From positions 12,276,001-12,340,000 of the forward strand of contig NC_083603.1 in assembly GCF_029168945.1 (NCBI RefSeq): DNA of 64,000 bases. The letters run 5' to 3'. The stretch's first letter is position 1. The number at the start of each line of letters is the position of its first letter. This DNA is from Cannabis sativa (lineage: Eukaryota; Streptophyta; Magnoliopsida; Rosales; Cannabaceae). Of the stretch, positions 57,978-64,000 are shown in pieces. Under the pieces are notes generated by a model. That model worked only from the letters and a program-made list of their open reading frames with translations, was not told the origin of the DNA and did no database searches. The position numbers were made by a program, and so were the translations under genes.

Positions 57978-60143
57978 TGTTGGAATTTATTTTACCAGGA
58001 TCTTAGATCTACTCACAAGTATGTTGTTTAACACCCTAAATATGAACTTTCTAAAACGATAAATAAACACATATAAAGTTAAGAAAACCTTACATTGATG
58101 CAGCGGAATAATGTCTCCTTCCACTCAGATCTCTAACCCTTGTATCCTTTTTGTCGCAGAGTATTATCAAGATCTGAGCCCGAATGTCCTTCTCTTTGTG
58201 TGTGATCCTTCACAGTCTTCCAATCTATGATTGAGGTACCACTTGCTGTGTGTGGGCACTACTCTATCATTAAGGTTCGAAATTGAGAAGAGGAAAAGAG
58301 AAAGGGATAGGGTCGGCTATAGAGAGAGTAGTGGAAGGCTCAGTTTTTCTGAAAAAGCAATTTTCTGACAGAAGGCTTGAAAAACTTGTTATTTGACTGA
58401 GCCATCACTTTCTATTTATAGGCAACTACTAGGTTTAGGTTAGTAATTATTTGGCATTAAAATAATGAAAATATTAATTGGAGAAAGCTCAACAAGTGGC
58501 CGGCCATAGGTGTTAATGGGCCTTACTTGGATTTTGCAGTTTTCACAATTTTTATTTCTATTTTCTCAAAAACGCCAATTTTCCAATTCTAACCTTTTAA
58601 ATGCCAAAACTAATTATTTAATAACTAAAATAGATTATTAAATAATATTGTTCTCTTTAAAAGCAGTTCAGATTTTATTACTAAGATTCATGCTAAGGCA
58701 AGTATTTAGGAACAAAATCTTGAGTTTGACAGACTTCATGAGGAAAGACTCGAAGAGCCCTACATCTTTCCCCATAGCCCTGGGACTGTGTCTCGATCTC
58801 CTACGTGCGAAATCTGAGGTCTGCAAGCCTATGGAGACTCCCCTTGGTCTAATTCCACGCCTTATGACGAAAGGGGAGTTAGCGTGGCGTAAAGTGAAGA
58901 TTGAGGGAAGTAGAGCAAAATTCCCTTCTGGCTCATTTAATTTAATTATTAATTAGACATATAAAGTCTCTTAATTAATAAATAAACCTAGAATATCTTT
59001 TCTTTACAATTTCACCCTTGGTTGGTGAAAATTCACAAATTAGACAGAGTCTAACTTTAGAATTATAATTGATTAATCACAAATCAATTATTGAGTCTTA
59101 CAAGCAATATAGTCTCAACTAGAATGTGGACCATGGATCTATATGCTGAGCTTCCAATAAGTGAACCGAATTTACTAAGTAAATCCCTACTTATTAATTC
59201 CTCGTTGAATCCACTCTTAGAACTTAGAATTGCACTCTCAGACTTATATAGAGCATATTATATGTTCCACGATATAGATATGCTATCTCATTTAACCATT
59301 GTTATAATCTTATTGTGATCAAAGATCCTCTATATAAATGATTTACATCGAGATGGGATAATTTTACCGTTTACACCCCTCAACGTATTTTGCCCCTTAA
59401 AACACTTAGCTACCTGTAAATGATGTTTAGTGATCTAAGAATTAGTCACTTAAACAAGAGCTCAGCCATTTACTTCTATTTAGCTAAGCTCGAAGGGAAT
59501 CATCACTTGACTTCTATACACTAGTAGAAGCTATAGATTCCATATTTATGTTCAGCACACCCACTCAATCATACTATCATGTTCCCAAAATATACGTATC
59601 ACCCTGACCCAAAAGTAGGCTTAATTAATAAATCAAAAAACATGAATAGCACTCCTGAGTTGAGCCTAAGCATATCAGGATTTAGATTCTTTTAATCTTA
59701 AGATCAACTACTGATATTGACTTGGAAAGATACAACGGTAAGTTTATAATATCTTAACTAAGTTCAACATCGGTCCAGTTCAATGTATACTCCATACATT
59801 CGAAACTAGTATACTTTACCAATGTCCTGGAAAGAACATAACACTTACTCCAAGTGTAAGTACACATCATCGCTGATTATCACATCAGTGTAAATCAAAA
59901 ACACTGATGAAACAGGGACTTAGTCTTTTGAATCATATGATCATAATCACATTCCACTGTGTTGACAATACTGTAGTTGTGAATAAACATATGATCTAGA
60001 CTTAACTGATTTTGTGTATAAATATAATAAACATATTAAACCATAAGCATGTAAAATTCATGCAAACATAAATCACTTCAAATTTCTTACATTGATAACT
60101 AATCAGATTGTAAAGGGTTTTATTTAGGGCACAAAACTTAACA
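57978..60143 (-). repeat. 5' LTR of the gag-only element
   Basis: 2166 bp, or 1884 bp without the insert at 58650-58931. It reads as nearly identical to the 3' LTR, so the element is young. Confidence 0.9.
58650..58931. other. 282-bp insert of unknown origin in the 5' LTR
   Basis: The 3' LTR reads AATAATATTATCATTTAATTT. Here the same words are separated by about 282 bp with higher GC than the LTR. It has no repeat ends, poly(A) or duplication. A plus-strand frame runs through (58648-58956) but looks like no family I know. Composition suggests a captured gene piece, organellar DNA or filler DNA. Confidence 0.75.
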
Positions 60144-60148
60144 CCATG

Positions 60149-60996
60149 GTCCCCATTATAGTTGAGACCATACTGCTTGTAAGACTCAATAATTGATTTA
60201 TTATTAATCAATTATAATTCTAAAGTTAGACTATGTCTAATTTGTGAATTTTCACTAAGCAGGGGTGAAATTGTAAAGAAAAGAGATTCTAGGTTTATTT
60301 ATTAATTAAAAGACTCTATATGTCTAATTAATAATTATATTAAATGACAATATTATTTAATAATCTATTTTAGTTATTAAATAATTAGTTTTGCCATTTA
60401 AATGGTTAGAATTGGAAAATTGGCGTTTTTGAGAAAATAGAAAAAAAAAATTTGAAAACTGCAAAATCCAAGTGAGGCCCACTAACACCTATGGCCGGCC
60501 ACTTGATTGGCTTTTTCCAATTAATATATTCATTATTTTAATGCCAAATAATTACTAACCTAAACCTAGTAGTTGCATATAAATAGAAAGTGATGGCTCA
60601 GTTCAAATGAAGCTTTTTGTCAGAAAATCAAAGATTGCCTTTTCAGAAAAACTGAGCCTTCCACTTTCTCTCTCTATAGCCGACCCTACCTCTCTCTCTT
60701 TTCCTCTTGACAATTTCGAACCTCCTAGTGATAGAGTAGTGCCCATAGATTGGAAGACTGTGAAGGATCACACACAAAGAGAAGGACATTCGGGCTCAGA
60801 TCTTGATAATACTCTGCGACAGAAAGGATACAAGGGTTAGAGATCTGAGTGGAAGGAGACATTATTCCGCTCCTACCAATGTAAGGTTTTCTTAACTTTA
60901 TATGTGTTTAATTATCGTTTTAGAAAGTTCATATTTAGGGTGTTAAACAACATCCTTGTGAGTAGATCTAAGATCCTAGTAAAACAAATTCCAACA
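60149..60996 (+). mobile_element. Solo LTR (plus), part 2
   Basis: Continues from CCATG/GTCCCC to TTCCAACA at 60996, followed by the duplication AGAGA (60997-61001). Together with part 1 it is about 1840 bp. It contains a TATA-type ATATAAATAG near 60579-60588. Confidence 0.92.
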
Positions 60997-61001
60997 AGAG
61001 A

Positions 61002-61385
61002 ATCATGGTCGATAATGGTAGTAGCGTGAACCTATAGTACAAGATGACCTTGGAGAAAATGGGGTTAAGTGCACAAGATTAACAATCATGCACCACAAAT
61101 TTGTTTGGGTTCACTGGAGGTAGCATAGCTAGCACCGGAACAATCACTCTCCCATTGACACTTAGGGAAGCACCAAAGATAGTCGCCCAAATGACTGGTT
61201 TTATGGTGGTAGATCTACTTTCTGCATACCACGCCATTTTTGGGAAATTGTCATTGTACACACTCGGGGTAGTTACATCTATCAAGCATCTGGTCTTAAA
61301 ATTCCCAAATACTATCAAGAACAGAATAGTTAAAGGAGATAAACTAGCTGCACGTGAGTGTTACGATGTAGCATGAGGGGACGAC
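61002..61385 (+). pseudogene. Tat/Ogre-type aspartic protease remnant
   Basis: Directly after the AGAGA duplication the frame gives MVDNGSS (active-site loop; a stop follows soon), then FGFTGGSIASTGTITLPLTL, FMVVDLLSAYHAIFGK and FPNTIKNRIVKGDKLAARECY. This is the usual protease pattern of Tat-lineage gypsy elements. It joins in sense with 48740-48810 if the solo LTR is ignored. It is cut at 61386 by the next LTR (left duplication candidate ACGAC at 61381-61385). Confidence 0.8.
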
Positions 61386-63283
61386 TGTTGGGTTTTATGC
61401 CCTAAATAAAACTCATTTCAATATAATCAGATTTACTTATTAATATAGATCAGAAATAACATTTAATGTTACATGGTTCACATGATTTATTTCATGATTA
61501 TATGTACATAATGTATGAATTCATCTGAAACCCTTTTCACATACTTGATCCTGTTTATTGTGCCGTCAACACATTGGAAAGTAAACATGACTATGTGAAT
61601 AAAGTTTCCTAGATTTATCAGACATAGGGTTTTACTGATATGATAATCTATAACAGAGTTTACTTGCATTTGGAGAAGTGCTATGTTCTTTTCAGAGCAT
61701 TGGTTAAAGTAAATCTCAGGTTGGATGCATGGAGTATGCATCGGAAGGGACCGATATTGAACTTTGACTTAGATTTATTAAACTTACCGTAATATCTATT
61801 CAAGTCAATATCGCCTAGTTGATCCTAGATCAAATGATCTTAATCCTGATATGATTAGGCTCAATCTCGAGAGGCTATTCGTGTTCTTTGATTTGTTAGT
61901 TAAGCCTACTTTTAGGTCAGGGTGATACGTACATTTTGGGAACACGGTAGTGCAATTGAGTGGGAGTGCTATCATAAACATGGAATCTATAGCTTCTATC
62001 TGGCGAATAGTAAGCAAAGGATGATCTCCTTCGAGCTTGACCAAACGAACATAAATGGTGGAGTACTCATTTCACATAAGCTGAAATATCATTTATACGG
62101 GGTCAAGTGTTTTAAGGAATAAATACATTGTAGGGTGTAACGGTAATTTAATCCCTTTACAGTGTAGATCATTCATATAGAGGATCATTGATCACATTAG
62201 GATTATAACAATGGATAACTAATGATGTGTCTATATGGTGGAACATATAGAGCATTCTATATATTGAGAGTGCAATTCTAAGTTCTATACGTGGATTCAA
62301 CGAAGAATTAATAAGTTAGTGAATTTTAGTGCTAAATTCTTGATCTACTTATTGGAAGCTCGGTTATATAGACCCATGGTCCCCCCACTAGTTGAGATAA
62401 TATTGCTTGTAAGACTCATGTAATTGGTTTTGATTAATCAATTATAATTCTCAAATTAGACTATGTCTATTTGTGAATTTTTTCACTAAGTAAGGGCGAA
62501 ATTGTAAAGAAAGAGTTTTAGGGGCATATTTGTTAATTATGATACTTTGTATGGTTCAATTAATAAATATGATAAATGACAATATTATTTAATAATTATT
62601 TATAGTTATTAAATAGTTAGAATTGGCATTTAAATGGTTGAATTAGAAAATTGGCGTTTTTGAGAAAATCAGATGCAGAAAAGATAAAACTGCAAAATTT
62701 GCAAAAAGTGAGGCCCAAATCCACTAGTATAGGGCCGGCCACTTTTATAGGAATTTGCCTCTAATATTTTTATTATTTTAATGCCAAATAATTCAAACCT
62801 AACCTTAGTGGAATGCTATAAATAGATAGTGAAGGCTTCAGGAAAATTACACTTTTCTTCTGACACTTCTGATTCAGAAAAAAAACTGAGCCTTCTCTCT
62901 CCCTATCTGGCTGACCACTCCCTCTCTCTTTCTTCCCTCTTAAATTTCGAAATCTTAGTGATTAGAGTAGTGCCCACACACAGCAAGTGATACCTCAATC
63001 ATAGTGAGGAAGATCGTGAAGAAAGACTTTCAGCAAGAAGGAGTTTCAGCATCAAAGATTCAGAGAAAGAGATTCAGGTTCAGATATTGATAATGCTCTG
63101 CTACAGAAAGGAATCAAGGGCTAGATATTTGAACGGAAGGAGTCATTATATTCCGCTGCACCCAATGTAAGGTTTCTTAAACTTTATATGTGTTTAATTT
63201 ATCGTTTTAGAAAGTTCTTATTTAGGATGTTAATAAACATACTTGTGAGTAGATCTAAGATCCTGGTAAAATAATTTCCAACA
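61386..63283 (+). repeat. 5' LTR of a plus-strand gag-only element
   Basis: 1898 bp, TGTTGGGTTTTATGCCC to TTCCAACA, followed by a primer site, so it is a 5' LTR. TATA-type GCTATAAATAGATAG is at about 62815-62829, with a CT-rich stretch downstream. Confidence 0.92.
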
Positions 63284-64000
63284 ACTGGTATCAGAGCCAT
63301 GGTAATTGATTCACTTGCAAGAAATTTGGACTTCAAAACGATTGTTTGTTTGTTTTTGGATGGTATCATGTTGTATTGAGTGTTATTTGATGATTGATTG
63401 ATGTTTGTGAATTTTCGTGAAAAATAATTGAATATCTGTTTCTGGAATTATTTTTATTGAATAGTATGGAAAAAATTAAGCAAGTTACTTTTTTACAGAA
63501 CTCAATTTCGATTTAATTTGAATTAGTTATGATTTTTTGAAGATTCAAAAAAATCGGAGTTGTGCTGAAATTTTCCTGCGATCGCGAAAACTGTCCGTAC
63601 AACTCACAATTTTTTCGTTTTTCTTTGATTTTTCATGCTTTTTCTTGGAATTAACTTCCGATTTTTTGTGTAGTTCTATATTTATACTATTACTATTCCT
63701 AATTCAATTCTAATTATCATTATGAATTAATTTAATATTTTTTAAATTTAATTCAAGATATTAATGTAATTTGAATTTAAAATAGTTAGTATCTATCTTA
63801 TTTGCTTAATAATCTATCTTATTTTTAAATTTGATTATATCTTATCTTATTTTTAAATTTAAGGTCAGATTTTAAATATTTTAAATTAATTTTTTTTTTA
63901 AATAACTTGACCTTATTTAAATATAAAATAAGATAACTATAATCATGTAATTTTAAATAGATATAAGATATTTTGCTAACTTTTAAATTTTGTTATTTTA
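63284..64000 (+). mobile_element. Leader of the plus-strand gag-only element, cut by the window end
   Basis: Matches the complement of about 57250-57977, but the GC-rich hairpin cassette is missing. In its place is a ~50-bp sequence (about 63550-63590) with only the 8-bp palindrome GCGATCGC. No coding sequence before the window ends. Confidence 0.85.
63286..63298 (+). other. Primer binding site (canonical)
   Basis: TGGTATCAGAGCC, 2 bp after the LTR; initiator tRNA-Met type. The related minus-strand copies have the CC variant. Confidence 0.9.

Larger units (their letters stand above)
49802..60143 (-). mobile_element. Gag-only LTR retrotransposon, full length (TR-GAG/LARD-like)
   Basis: A 10.3-kb element flanked by CCATG at 49797-49801 and 60144-60148. 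3' LTR 49802-51686 and 5' LTR 57978-60143; they read as nearly identical except for a 282-bp insert in the latter. The internal 6.3 kb codes only a Copia-type gag (53443-54309). I find no protease, integrase or RNase H, and only a doubtful RT-like word near 52280. It would need enzymes in trans. The family fills both ends of this window. Confidence 0.88.

Overview
This is nuclear DNA of a flowering plant, most likely a eudicot. The signs are an AT-rich background, Ty3/gypsy chromoviruses primed by initiator tRNA-Met, plant L1-type LINEs with a C-terminal RNase H, a 5S-carrying Cassandra-type TRIM, MULE and hAT MITEs, and one intron-containing nuclear gene. The species cannot be named from the sequence alone. 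Almost the whole window is nested transposable elements. The only host gene I can support is a TFIIIC subunit (GTF3C6 / tau55-related) on the minus strand at 36.7-43.75 kb.

Layout. (1) 1-15.4 kb: remnants of a family with ~1.9 kb LTRs (TGTTGGG...TTCCAACA). They hold an RNase H-bearing retrocopy (3.76-4.46 kb) and a gypsy element (gypsy-1, 5146-14856, target site duplication ACTAC). Gypsy-1 carries a Cassandra-like 5S-containing segment precisely at its primer binding site. (2) 15.4-19.9 kb: a truncated plus-strand LTR of the same family, an exon-like fragment with a duplicated 3' flank, AT-rich DNA and a MULE-type MITE with 9-bp duplications. (3) 19.9-33.7 kb: a minus-strand LINE (LINE-A) carrying a tRNA-derived SINE and split by a minus-strand solo LTR (GACCC duplications). 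That solo LTR is itself split by a related, younger gypsy element (gypsy-2, 22336-31373, duplication TGTAA). (4) 33.7-36.7 kb: AT-rich intergenic DNA with a hAT MITE and a tiny LINE 3' end. (5) 36.7-43.75 kb: GTF3C6 with four coding exons and a 5'UTR intron. A complete but decayed Copia element sits in intron 1 (duplication GAAGT). (6) 43.96-46.45 kb: a 5'-truncated LINE-B inserted just upstream of the GTF3C6 5' end. (7) 47-61.4 kb: a decayed Tat/Ogre-type gypsy gag-protease, split in the protease by a plus-strand solo LTR (AGAGA). That LTR is split by a 10.3 kb minus-strand gag-only element (CCATG), whose 5' LTR contains a 282-bp unidentified insert. (8) 61.4-64 kb: 5' LTR, primer binding site and leader of another plus-strand member, running off the window.

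Most coding elements are broken, so this is a decay landscape with a clear order of events. The most unusual points are the Cassandra/gypsy junction, and perfect palindromes in the leader or transcribed LTR part of two unrelated families. These palindromes keep their symmetry while their sequence changes between copies.
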